A stretch of 64,000 nucleotides of DNA from Blepharisma stoltei (Eukaryota > Ciliophora > Heterotrichea > Heterotrichida > Blepharismidae). The notes below the pieces were generated by a model. That model was not told the origin of the DNA and ran no database searches. It saw only the letters and a list, made by a program, of their open reading frames with translations. Within the stretch, counting starts at the first letter, position 1. The number at the start of each line of letters is the position of its first letter. The translations under genes and the position numbers were made by a program. The stretch lies in the NCBI GenBank assembly GCA_914767885.1, contig CAJZBQ010000049.1, forward strand, positions 1 through 64,000. The letters are read 5' to 3'. This document shows, piece by piece, positions 42,724-53,318 of this stretch.

Positions 42724-43244
42724 TAATTAATATGGTGGTGACAAAAAATGCCCTGACGGAGGTCGCACCACTTCGGGTGCTAAAATGGCTTATAGCCTAA
42801 ACCAAGGCAGAAACCCTTTAATTCTAACCCTTAGCCTGGCCTAGAACCTGCTGTACGGGGTGGGTAGTTCTTGGGAGTCACTGGTGCCATTCCAGTCCAA
42901 GTGTTAATTATCCGGATGGTTTTTGGACTGCGGGTCTTTTCCTACCCGCTCCGGGTGCTGTAGTTTTTTTTGGATGTTACTGACCCTCTAGGTGGCCGAC
43001 AGAAGGCATTGGGCTAACCTTTGCCTTCATAGCACCCACAAAGACGTGCAGCAAGAGGAGTCTTCCTAACCTATTGAGACTTTGGCATATCGGTGCAAGC
43101 CCCAGGTCCGAGGAGATGCCGTTGATAGGGTTCAGGCAACTGAATTCCTCTCGGCAACCAGAGTTCCGGTAGTCGAAAGCGTGCAGAGGCATCAAATCTG
43201 GAAGACTTTAAGCCCTTTAATTTTAATCTTAATCATTGCATAAA
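42724..43244 (+). mobile_element. SINE-like retroposon in MORN pseudogene
   Basis: A 521-bp insertion flanked by the 12-bp duplication TCATTGCATAAA (42712-42723, 43233-43244). Shares TTATCCGGATGGTTTTTGGA and AAAATGGCTTATAGCC with the copy at 31906. The 3' end is TTTAATTTTAATCTTAA. Confidence 0.85.
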
Positions 43245-43686
43245 ACACGAACTATATTTCGAATTCCTTTCTTTTTCAGTTCTTCAGCGATTTGGGTTGC
43301 TTCTGCACTTCCTAAATATAACTTTGGCAAATTTTCCATGAAAAATACAAATTTACCTTGATTTGCGGTAAGCTTTCTGCATTCTCCTGATTAAGATATA
43401 AAAAGAAAGTTGCCAATGGCTCTATAAACCTACCTTTATATCAGCCTTCTCCTTTTATTTCAAGACTACCGGATCCTGATTTTTTGTAATTAGCAGCATG
43501 TCCTTTCTAGATATTTCCATTTTTGTCCTTTAATGCTATTTTTCCTATAGCTGAGTGCAAAAGGAAGGTGCCAATTACAGCATTCCATTTGAGATTACGA
43601 TTCACCCTTTTCCATGCTGCATACCTTTTTTAAAGAATCCATAATATTAGTATTCATCACTTCAGTTTCTGGCAAGTCCGTGAGGC

Positions 43687-44018
43687 TTATGATTTCGCAC
43701 GATACCTACAGCGAATTTTAGTGCTTATATTTTTGACCTTTTCTATCCTAAATTTTTTAACCGATATTTTTTGCTTTATTTTTTTGGCTTATTTTCTGCC
43801 TTAAATTGTTTTGATTCGTTTTGGGTCAAATTGTAAAGGTCCATAGTGATTATTAAGAAGTAATTTTTAACTCATTTAGTTTGTTATTTTAAGAGTAATT
43901 TTTTAAAAATTTGATAAATAGGCTAAACAAAAAAGGTCAAATTAAATAGGTCTGTTAAATAGAAAACAAAAAAATCTGCTAAAAAGCATGTAGACATTTT
44001 GTGAAGGAGACGTGAGGC
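43687..44018. mobile_element. Unclassified 332-bp insertion in MORN pseudogene
   Basis: Present here but absent from the intact gene, flanked by GTGAGGC (43680-43686, 44012-44018). AT-rich, with a start GATTTCGCACGATACC and no clear terminal repeats. Confidence 0.6.
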
Positions 44019-44737
44019 GTGCCAAATTGAAATTGCCAAACCCAATGGTAAGCCATGATATTGGCCATCATGCCAGTCGCCTTTATAAATACATTTGGAG
44101 TCTTGTTCCAGGCAAATTCTAATGCCACGCCCATTAGGAATTCTTTTCTCGTTAATTTCTCCAAATATATCTCATCTGCTCCCCCTTCCGTGAGCCTGAT
44201 TCAAGAGGGCCCTATATCTTCAGCTTTTAAGTAAATTCCGTTACCTTCAAGCTCCTGATAGACTTCGTCACTGATCTTTGCACCAAAGTAAGCTTTGAAA
44301 GTTCTGAAATTTGTTGCTATTTGAACTATAGATTAGGTTTGTTTTGTTTGGTATGTTTACGAGCCAAATACCCTCTGATAAAGGCTTGAGCATAGACAAG
44401 TTGACAACTCGACCGCAAATAGAATTTTTCTATTCTATCTTTTAGTGATGGAAGATCACTGCTAATCTGATTATTTGCATCATTGCTTGCACAGCTATCC
44501 ATTTTATTATCTAGCGTTGCTTATTTAAAGTTGCATAGGCTAAAATTTAATAAAAATAATTTCTACGATATAAATGACTAAAACTTAAAAGGAAAAACGA
44601 AAATTAATATAATTAAGTCTTATTTAATCTAAAAAATATTTGTACTAATTTTAAAAGTTAAAATACTAATTCATAAAATCTCTTAATTTTTTATATTGGT
44701 TTCAAAAAATATTAACCTAATTTCTTATCAATTATTA

Positions 44738-46057
44738 ATGTCTAACCTTTTTTTTCTATTCCAATTCATCCTCTTCCTAAACCTCACTCTTGTAAACGCG
44801 GGGATCTACAAGCCTGAGCAAATCAGAATTTCCTGAACCGAGAACAAGGGAGAAATGCGTGTCACCTGGGTCTCATACATCAGTGTAGACTCATTTGTCG
44901 TATATCGTCCAGTTCTCTGTTTAGGTGAAGACACAACTTGGAAGACGATCCAAGGGACTTCCCAAACTTTTAACGAAGGCGAAATTGTGGTGAAGTTCCA
45001 ATACATATATACCGCTGTCATGAATAACCTTAATAGTGAATGCAGCTATGAATATTATATAAGAAATTCCATAACAGAAAGTGAAATTTATATGTTTAGC
45101 GGTCGGACTCCAGAGACAAGTCCACCCTATTTAGAGACCAAAAGACCTTTATCAATGATTGTTTTCGGTGATTTAGGGATTGGGACCAATGCAATGGCAG
45201 TAAAGGACATTTTACTCCAAGAAGCCAAGCTCAGAAATTTTTTAGGGATTATTCATATGGGAGATATCGCTTATAATCTCGATCAAGACGACGGAACTAC
45301 AGGTGACGGCTTTTTGAATATTATTCAACCTTTGGCTGCAAACTATGCGTATATGGCAATAATTGGAAACCATGAAGGTTACAATAATTCTACTCATTTT
45401 AGGACTAGATTCAAAATGCCAGTAAACCAAGACAACCAAGGATCTGGCTATTTCTATTCTTTTAATATAGGGCCAGTCCATTGGATAGTTATAAGTACTG
45501 AAGTTTATATAGACAACACCAAAAAAGCATCAGCAGAAATCCAAACTAATTGACTGAAAAAAGACTTAGAAGCTGCTAATAAAAATAGAGAGAATTTTCC
45601 ATGGATTTTTGTCCTTACCCACCATCCTCTTTATTGTTCAACACACTCTGCTGTTACTTGTGGGTCTGAAGCTGAGCTATATCAGAGCATTTTAGAAGAT
45701 ATTTTATATGAAAATTCAATAGATATTATGCTACAAGCCCATGTCCATAGCTATGAAAGAGACAAGCCAATCTATAAGAACTTGACTGTAAAAAGTGACT
45801 ATGATGACAAACATACACACATCAATGCAAAAGCCCCATTATATATTTTAAGTGGAAATGCAGGGAATAGAGAAGGCCATAATGAGCCTTTGCCACCTAC
45901 TTATAAGGATTGGGGAGTATATATGGCTGATGACTTTGGGTTTGGAAAATTATTTGTTTATAATGAGACACATGTGTTGTGGACCCAGTATAGCGCGACG
46001 CTTATGAAGGTTGATGACTATGTTTGGCTCATAAAAGATCAGCCTAGATATAATTAA
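44738..46057 (+). CDS. Purple acid phosphatase-type metallophosphatase, copy 2, 439 residues
   Basis: A single exon of 440 codons. Signal peptide MSNLFFLFQFILFLNLTLVN, then YKPEQIRISWTENKGEMRVT. All family metal motifs present: VFGDLGIG, MGDIAYNL, IIGNHEGY, LTHHPLYC and QAHVHSYERD; the C-terminus has LSGNAGNREGHNEP. Probably secreted or lysosomal. No IES, while copy 1 carries four insertions. Trp is TGA at RISWTENK and QTNWLKK. Confidence 0.93.
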
Positions 46058-46087
46058 TTTTCTTATATAAAAAATAAGTTCATAAGA

Positions 46088-46998
46088 ATGCTTCCTATAG
46101 CTGCCAGATCTTTTTCAAAAACGACTAAAATATGCGATTTAAGCTGGCTTTTTAAGGCGGATAAGCTAAGCCCATCATTTATTAAAGCTGTAGATTCAAT
46201 GCCAGAATATAAATTAGAGCTTGAAAATTTTTCGAGGGGTTTTGTATGGAAAAGAGGAGATATTGAGTTTCAGATTTTTGATAAAAATCAGCTTCAAGGG
46301 TATAGGGAAATCATTGCACAATGCTTTGCGTATCATTCTGCTTTTAAAAAGTATGTGGATTTTTCATATGAGGAATGAAGGGATTATGTATTGCCAGAAC
46401 TTGCAGAGCAAACTGATTTTTTGAAATTCAGTGTAGCTGCAAGAGTAAAGGGAGAACTAGCTGGAGTGCTATATTCTATGTCGTGGGCATCAAGACCTCA
46501 ATTTCCTGTTTATTTAAAGCCAAATTCAAAAGAGGTTTGAGAAAAGTTATTCTCGTTTTAAATAAGATCTGCAAATGGGAATTATTTATAAAAATCATAG
46601 TAAATTCTATATTGAGAATTATAAAGAATTTTGCACAACTTATTAATAAAAGCATTCCATTTAACTTTGGCGAGCCTGATAGAAGTGGGAAATTATCGCA
46701 AGGAACTTTAGACCGCAGTTCAGTTCTTTATTTGGCAGATGTTGGGGTATTGCCTGAATTCAATGGAAAAAATTTATCTTATGATTTAATGTTTTTATCA
46801 GCTTCACTTGGATATCTGTATGAACTAAGGTATGCAATGGCTGTGAGCTTCGACGTAAGGTCATCTTTTATTCAAAAATTAGGTGGAGTCTCATTTAAGC
46901 CAATTTATTTTAAAGACTGTGAGGTTGAAGGAATAAAACAATACCCTGTTGCAGTTGAAGGAGAAGGAGTATCATGCTTATTTTTGAATATGTCATAA
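46088..46998 (+). CDS. GNAT-type N-acetyltransferase, interrupted
   Basis: First part 46088 to about 46560 (MLPIAARSFSKTTKICDLSW ... SVAARVKGELAGVLYSM); second part about 46640-46998 (INKSIPFNFGEPDRSGKLSQ, then YLADVGVLPEFNGKNLSYDL). The latter has the beta4 strand and a degenerate acetyl-CoA loop (FNGKNLS for Q/RxxGxG/A). The gap of about 90 AT-rich bases has no cleanly framed TA pair; a homopolymer error is likely at its edge. The N-terminus could be a mitochondrial presequence. Acceptor unknown. Confidence 0.65.
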
Positions 46999-47056
46999 TA
47001 CTCAAATGGATTATAAATTATTTTGAAAATCAGATTAAAATGATTGTTTATTAAAA

Positions 47057-47870
47057 CTATTCATTTAATTCTTTTAAATCTTCTCTCCAGCTTCGAGTAA
47101 TCTCATCTATTTTTAATTTTTTCTTGGTAATATCTTTTGTCGCCGCGTCTCATTTTTTAGAAGAATTAACACACTATAATCTTTGCTTTCTTCTGATCTC
47201 TTTAGTTCTTTATTTTCCTCAGTATCAATTTTTCTTTAATATTTAAAATCCAGATCTTTGGGTGCTCATTATTGCTCTCCTAGAGCTTTTATTCAAAATT
47301 CTTCTTTTTGTTTATCGATTTTATTCATATTCTTTTAGCTTTCATAATAGTTTCTTTTATGTCGTGAATATCTTTAGGGGATTTGAATTGCTTTTATTAT
47401 ATTTTGAGCTAACGGATTTCTTAGAAACAGTTGCTTTTTTTCCTTTTGATCTTGACCCTTAATATACCTTTATAATAGCTTAAAATTTTCCACTGTCAAT
47501 ATAATTTTTCCGATTTCTTGTGATTAATTTTAATTTCTTCCATGTTTAAAAAGGTTTTCTTTTTGCGCTAATTATTGCAACTACCTGAATATTCGACTCT
47601 AAGGGCTTGCTTTTTTGTTTAAATTTTCAATGTCTAACTCGATGCATCATGTCACAGTAAATTTTGCTTTATTTCTTTTGAAATTGTTTTTAACGATTCT
47701 TCTAACTAATTTCGAAGATTGTAGATTTGCTCAAAGAAGTTACTCACAATTACTATCCCAACTCCTAAGGATGTCAAAGCAGAGTAGCTGTACCTTGCTG
47801 GCAAAATTATGCTGCAATTTTGTCAATTACTTGATTGTGTATTTTTTGATGATATAATAATCTATTTGTT
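47057..47870 (-). pseudogene. Frame-broken basic gene of unknown function
   Basis: Protein-like stretches on the minus strand in changing frames: KLQHNFASKVQLLCFDILRS, KLVRRIVKNNFKRNKAKFTV and CIELDIENLNKK from about 47850 to 47600. A possible internal start, MEEIKINHKKSEKLYW, lies at 47543, followed by KGKKATVSKKSVSSKYNKS and, near the end, ITKKKLKIDEITRSWREDLK with a stop at 47057. Too many breaks to assign exons. One gene or two is unclear. Confidence 0.4.
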
Positions 47871-48168
47871 TATAAAAAATGTTTAAATTTAACTTATATG
47901 TCACTATGTGAATAAGCAGAGATTTCAAGCCTTAATCAATAATAGCTGAATTGCAGTTTTAAACTTTGAATATTATAATTAGAATACTAAATATTATTTA
48001 ACTTTACAAATAAAAACATTAAAACTCCATAAGGGCACTGCATATTTTGATGACTGGGTGAATGCTGATGGAATGCATTAATTGTAAAAAATTATTAATA
48101 GTCACCGCGAAAAGGGATTTATAATTAAAAATTGATGAGAGAGAGAGATTATTCTTACTTAGAGGCCT

Positions 48169-49143
48169 TTATTTCAGGGCAAGTCCCAATTTATTAATTT
48201 TTCTTTTTCTTGTTTTCCATGTTCTTCATATAAATTTCTCTTCAGGCATCTTTTTTCCATCAGTTTTATCCTTTACATCTCCATCAATTTTAGATGGTAG
48301 TTTGAATTCCTGCTCAGTTTCTTCAGAGAATTTTTTGAATTTTGTAAATTTCATTATTGGTTTTTTTCTCTTAAATTCATATCTGCTTGTTCTTGCTTAA
48401 TACTTAGTTTGAACTTGAGTTTTAGAATTTTTTCGCTCACCGAGACTTTATAGGAGTATTTGAAGGTTTCCTTAATAGGTTCTAAGAGTTTTTCTTTGGG
48501 ATTTAGCAAAGAAAAATTGGGCATTTCATTTTCATCTTCTGTTTCTTCAGTTCTAGCATCTAATCTAAGCCTTTTCTTTTGAAAAAAATCTTTTCTCTGG
48601 TCTTTCCTTAGCTTGACACTATAATTTTCGTTTCTTTTCATAAGATTCATTGGGTCTAAGGCCATAAAATTCGAGTTTCTTTGTTCGAATCTGCTGGAAT
48701 TGTCTGTGTTTGGAGGGAAGTTTTCATTAAGAACTGTGCAAAATTTCACAAAGACTTCTTTTTTCTTCTTTTGGTCAGCTTTTTTTGAGAAATTTCGAAA
48801 AGTAAATTTTCACTGACAATTGTAAAAACTCTTTCTCATTAGGAATTTGGATAGGATTTGTTTCTGAATCATAGAAAAATATGATGCTTGAAGGCAGGAG
48901 TTGTAATTCAGTTTCTTCTGCTCAAATGAGAGCAGGAATCGAAAGTGAATTTTCCAGCTTTCTTTCCATTTTAATAGTAAAATTGATGAAGATTGCGAGC
49001 TTTTAGTCAAATTTGACAGGTTGGGGATAAATTCATTCTCAGCTTGAATAACTAAGTGTTATTTAAAAGGCTTTAATATTTTCTTAAATAAATCCTAGAT
49101 TTTGAATTGGCATTAAATCAAAAAATAGCTCTGTATCTGGCAT
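48169..49143 (-). CDS. Unknown protein, about 305 residues
   Basis: Starts at 49143 (MPDTELFFDLMPIQ). An interruption of about 58 bases, flanked by ATTCAA, leads to AENEFIPNLSNLTKSSQSSS. Then comes SWKIHFRFLLSFE, AEETELQLLPSSIIFFYDSE and KADQKKKKEVFVKFCTVLNE, continuing to KLRLDARTEETEDENEM-like acidic sequence and a basic tail ending NKLGLALK. Three single-base corrections are needed (near 48935, 48785 and 48360), two of them in A runs. The first half may be a beta-sandwich (C2-like) fold; not certain. Confidence 0.5.
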
Positions 49144-49589
49144 AACCAAAAGAAATTTATTTAATAATAATTAAATTCTTTTATCCCAAGCGTTACCTAT
49201 CCCCACTTGCTTCTCAATTTGAGTGTTTAAATTATTAATATAAAAAACTCCTTCTAATTTATTGCTCTAAATCTAAATAATTCAATAATTTTATAAAAAA
49301 AAGCAATTATCCCAAAAAAACCACAATAATAAAATAATTTAAGCTTTGGGATCAATCTTAACCTAAATCAAGCTTCAAGAATAATCAATTTTAATTTTCA
49401 AGCAAAATCACATGCCTTATTTATTTTATTTAAATTAATATAAATAATAGATTTTCTATCAAAATAATTCCCATTATTGCCTGAAAGTCTAATCAAAGCT
49501 ACCAAAAATAGTTTAATGAAAATTCATCTCTCAATACCTCCTAGCTTATTAATTTTTTGCATATAAATTGTTGTTAGAAGTTAAGATAA
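49144..49589. other. AT-rich divergent promoter region
   Basis: No gene or repeat seen. Confidence 0.5.
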
Positions 49590-50324
49590 ATGGCCGAACA
49601 GTTAAAAATTAACGTTCCTATAACAAATTTTACAATTGATTTCAGAAGAAACTGCAGATCGGCAAGTGCTATAAAGCGGAGCGAAACAAAAAGAAGCCTA
49701 TTAAACTCCTCACAAAAGCTGAACAGAAGTTTGCACAAGTTTAGCAGAGCTATATCAATAGACCCAAGGCAGTTTAGGTCAAAATCTTATAACTCAACTC
49801 CTCCAGAGCCTTTAAGACCAGAGTGTTGGAGACAACCGTCAGCGAAAATAATGGCAAGCAGTAACAAAAAAGAGCAAAAAGAAACAAACCTTCAATCTTT
49901 ATTATCAAGCACGACAAATCTAATGAGAAAATACACTTGTCTAGGAAATAAAGTCAGCTTTACTCCATTAAGCAACACAATGAAAAAAAGCAACATAAAA
50001 TACATAGAAAATCTGTGCAATGTGACGATGAAAGAATTAGAAAAAAGGGACAAACTGAAAATAAGCATAGCACAGCAGTTAATAAGGATGAATAAAATAA
50101 AAGAGAATTATAATGATAATGGAAGCTTGAGGGAAGAAAATTGTAATATTTTGCATTCACACTTTGGAAGGGATAGTCCAATGGTATTTGTTTCAAGAAA
50201 GTCGCAGACAAGGAGTACAAGGAACATTACAAGGGGGAATCTAAATTTTCAATTGAAAAGTAAACTGAGGATTTCTGGGGAAAATGAAAAATTTGGGGAA
50301 CTGCATCAATTGGATAATTTATAA
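49590..50324 (+). CDS. Basic unknown protein, 244 residues
   Basis: An uninterrupted frame beginning MAEQLKINVPITNFTIDFRR. Ser/Arg/Lys/Asn-rich (KRSETKRSLLNSSQKLNRSL), with a helical middle (TMKKSNIKYIENLCNVTMKE) and a basic C-terminus. No domain recognised. No IES and no TGA in frame. Confidence 0.7.
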   Translation: MAEQLKINVPITNFTIDFRRNCRSASAIKRSETKRSLLNSSQKLNRSLHKFSRAISIDPRQFRSKSYNSTPPEPLRPECWRQPSAKIMASSNKKEQKETNLQSLLSSTTNLMRKYTCLGNKVSFTPLSNTMKKSNIKYIENLCNVTMKELEKRDKLKISIAQQLIRMNKIKENYNDNGSLREENCNILHSHFGRDSPMVFVSRKSQTRSTRNITRGNLNFQLKSKLRISGENEKFGELHQLDNL

Positions 50325-50411
50325 ATCTGCAAGTGAAGCTGTTAAAATAATTATTAATCTAAGCTGATTTATATAGTGTAATAGCCAATTAACTTATTTT
50401 ATTGCAAGAAT

Positions 50412-50763
50412 TTATATAATAGCTTGCCAATTCGGTTCTATGATTTCTACTAAGCCGCGCCCTTTCCCTTTCTTTGCTGCGTCAAGCTGATGAATCCTTT
50501 TGTCCTCTTCCCAAACGTCAGATTCGTAGCTCATACTATTTCTATCGCTTGGTAAGGGCTCACTATGAGGTCTTCTTTCAGATATTGGTGTTCCGCAGTC
50601 AGTTGTTGAACTAGCCTCGCTGACGCTTCTCATAGGTTACTTAGATACTGTAAAGCGATGTATATGAAAATCCAGAAATCTGAGAGAAAGGAGTTGTCGC
50701 TGAATGTGAGCTTTGATGTGAATTCTCACTGTTTGAACTGTCTCTTTCTTTTTGGCTCTCCAT
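50412..50763 (-). CDS. Ser-rich unknown protein, about 110 residues
   Basis: Starts MESQKERDSSNSENSHQSSH at 50763 and runs to FSYTSLYSI, where TAA intervenes. A few bases on, MRSVSEASSTTDCGTPISER continues to EIIEPNWQAII. The break is about 13 bases and contains three TAs, so a small removable segment or an indel is plausible. Both parts are Ser-rich with basic and acidic patches. Confidence 0.5.
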
Positions 50764-50919
50764 TTAATATTATAAGAACGCGCAAAAAATGGATTTTAGT
50801 TAAGTAAATTAAATTTTTAGATTAGACTGTTATACAACTGGTATGAAAATTTCTGTGTCAAAAAAATACGAAATTCTATGTAAAAAATAATATAATTAAT
50901 AAAATCTTAGTCTAATTTT

Positions 50920-51370
50920 TATAAGCCACAATGATCTACCATATCTCCACTAACAGCTCCATATTGGTTCAATGCACATTGTTTTGCTTAAGAAATCAAG
51001 CTTCCCATATCCATACTCATCAGTCATAACTAAAGTCCAATCTTGTCAAACTTCTGGCATAGGATCATAATGACCTTCATTGTTTCCTCCATTTTCGCTA
51101 ATAATATAAAAAATTGCATTTCCATTATAATGGGCATTAAAATCATCATACCCGCTATTTACAGCTCTATCTTTATATACTGGCCTGCACCTTTCATAAT
51201 AATGGTTTTGAGCCTTAAGCATGATATCTACAGCATATTCATGCCATAGCCCTTCTAAAGCTGACCTCGATATCTCAGCCTCACTGGTGCATTCAGAAAA
51301 TTCAACTAAAGAGCAGTACAAAGTCCGATGGGTAAATGCAAAAATCCAAGGGAAAGTCCTGCTAAATATT
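50920..51370 (-). pseudogene. 3' fragment of acid phosphatase copy 1, inverted
   Basis: Encodes FPWIFAFTHRTLYCSLVEFS, ALEGLWHEYAVDIMLKAQNH and NGGNNEGHYDPMPEVWQDWT, nearly the same as the last third of copy 1, then breaks frame at KTMCIEPIWSC. It lacks the signal peptide and first three metal motifs. It lacks copy 1's 264-bp IES at the equivalent point (NAIFYIISENGG is continuous). Confidence 0.82.
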
Positions 51371-51624
51371 TAGAAATTAATCTAAAATAGTTTAAATTTT
51401 ATAAAAGCGATTTAATATCAAATAAAAATTCTAGAGTTAAAGAAACCAAAAATTAGAAAATAGAAGTCTAGACCTTTATAATTCCAGAATATTCAGGATA
51501 AGCACAATTTAAAAATAATTTCCTATCAATTCGGCAGCTTATAATTTGCCATCTATTATTTTCTTTTTCCTACTCCTAAATGACTAATCTCCATGGCTCC
51601 ATTTACGGCTTATAATAATTTGAC
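51371..51624. other. Intergenic, upstream of Ran copy 1
   Basis: AT-rich, presumably the Ran promoter; nothing else seen. Confidence 0.4.
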
Positions 51625-53060
51625 ATGGTGGAAGCTCCTCAGCCTGTACAATTCAAGCTTGTCTTAATTGGAGATGGAGGTGTTGGCAAAACCACTTTTG
51701 TCAAGCGTCACTTGACTGGTGAATATGAAAAACGCTATATCGCTACAGTCGGTGTCGATGTGCACCCACTTACATTTTTTACAACTCGCGGTCCAGTCTG
51801 CTTCAATGTTTGGGATACTGCAGGCCAAGAAAAACTTTCAGGACTTAGAGACGGCTATTATATTGGAGTTTTTTTGATTAATTATTAGTTTTCTATTGAG
51901 AACCTAATTTAACTAGCTTTTCTTCTATTAGGATAGCTCTTATATTAAATCCCATTGTCATTTTGACTATATTTTATCAGACCATTTTACTTTTTTATTA
52001 TAATGGTGGACAATGCGGTATTATCATGTTCGATGTTACCTAGGCTCTCTGCTTTTTTCTGGAGTTGTTTTATGTTTAAGACGTTTTTTAACAAAAAAAA
52101 GTCATTTGATATATAAATTTGCGAAAAAATTTGGTAAAATATTCGAGGCAATATATAAAGTCCTTTTTCACTAACTCAATGCTATAACAAACTTTTTTTT
52201 ATTAATATATATTTTAAATAAGAGTGAATTTTTTGAGGTAAAAGATAAATATTATTTTTTTAATTAGGGGGATTAAGCAAGTTTATAATCTATTACCTCA
52301 CGTATCACATACAAAAATGTACCTAAATGGCACAGAGACCTCGTAAGAGTTTGCGAAAACATTCATTAGCTTAACTTAAATTATTATCAAATAGCTCCCA
52401 GCCAGCCATGTCGGTTTTCACGTCTCGTGCTTACATTCCGTCAGACTATTGGGTGCGTAGCCCAGGACTAAACTCCTGGTAAACACACCGCTAGCCTTGC
52501 TGGGCTGTCCATTTCCAACTTCCGAACTTCATCTTTCCCTGATGTGGAACCTTACCCTGAATGTGAGCTTACTGTCTTTCATCCCATCATTGCACTCCAT
52601 CAGGCCAAGTAAACTCGGTCAGACACACCCACCGCATGCTGATCTCTCTTTTGCAAGATCCTCAGACTCCATCTGGCTACAAGTGATAAGAGGCCATCTT
52701 TGTTCTACAAACCATTTTTATATATGCGAAAGCATTCCAATTGTGCTGGTTGGTAACAAAGTCGATGTCAAGGACAGAAAAGTAAAAGCCAAACAAATCA
52801 CATATCACAGAAGACACAACCTCCAGTACTTCGATGTCTCAGCCAAGTCCAACTATCAGTTCGAAAAGCCATTCTTGTGGCTCGCTAGAAGACTCTCAGG
52901 AGACGCTAATCTCATGCTTGTCGAAGCTCCAGTATTGGCTCCTCAAGATGTCCAAATTGACCCAGAACAAATGGCAGAAATCGAAAGAGAAAACGCTGAA
53001 CTCGCAAGCTTGCAAAACGCTCCACTGCCAGCTGAAGATGAAGATGAGAATTTAGGCTAA
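51625..53060 (+). CDS. RAN: Ran GTPase, copy 1 (three insertions)
   Basis: Exons 51625-51862, 52003-52038, 52296-52364 and 52738-53060 sum to 666 bases, 221 residues, the same as copy 2. Ran motifs: [14 protein letters not shown] (P-loop), [17 protein letters not shown] (switch II), [33 protein letters not shown] and the acidic DEDENLG tail, here longer than animal DEDDDL. Ran drives nuclear transport and spindle assembly. The coding part is nearly identical to copy 2. The second IES and the retroposon are private to this copy. Confidence 0.95.
51863..52002 (+). other. TA-bounded IES in Ran copy 1, 140 bp
   Basis: Within ATTATA repeats. Excision gives [16 protein letters not shown]. Nearly identical to the IES at 53557, so it predates the gene duplication or was gene-converted. 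Confidence 0.92.
52039..52295 (+). other. TA-bounded IES in Ran copy 1, 257 bp
   Basis: Flanked by TTACCT. Absent from copy 2, where the sequence runs straight through (GATGTGACCTCACGC). Excision gives [11 protein letters not shown]. Confidence 0.92.
52365..52737 (-). mobile_element. Retroposon-like insertion in Ran copy 1, 373 bp
   Basis: Flanked by TGCGAAAACATTC and TGCGAAAGCATTC (52352-52364, 52725-52737; one mismatch). GC-rich middle; TTAGCTTAACTTAAA at its left edge looks like a reverse-complemented TTAAG tail. The flanking repeat has no TA. Absent from copy 2, which proves it is an insertion. Confidence 0.88.
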
Positions 53061-53318
53061 GGTGCTTATTAATTAATCCTTTTTATTTAATATCCAAGTT
53101 TTAGAATTAATATAGGCTGAGACTAAGTTTTTTGAAGGGCAATATTTGCTTAATTTCTAGAAAAATATTTTATTTCTGATTGACTGAATTATTTGGCTAT
53201 AAATATAAAACTTATAAGAATTTCTAATTTTATATACTTGACTCATAAATAGGAAATTTGATAGTGTAAATAGGAACTAAAATATCTTCCATTTACGCGC
53301 AATATATAAATAATAGAT
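53061..53318. other. Spacer between Ran copies
   Basis: 258 AT-rich bases, no element seen. Confidence 0.4.

Larger units (their letters stand above)
42408..44502 (-). pseudogene. Decayed copy of the IQ-MORN-phosphatase gene
   Basis: Aligns with 38507-39916 along its length. The start (MDSCASNDANNQ), the IQ region, MORN segments and phosphatase C-terminus are all recognisable but carry frame shifts, deletions and two insertions. The phosphatase signature region is lost or out of frame. It lies beside the intact acid phosphatase copy 2, mirroring the layout of the intact gene beside the truncated phosphatase. Confidence 0.85.
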
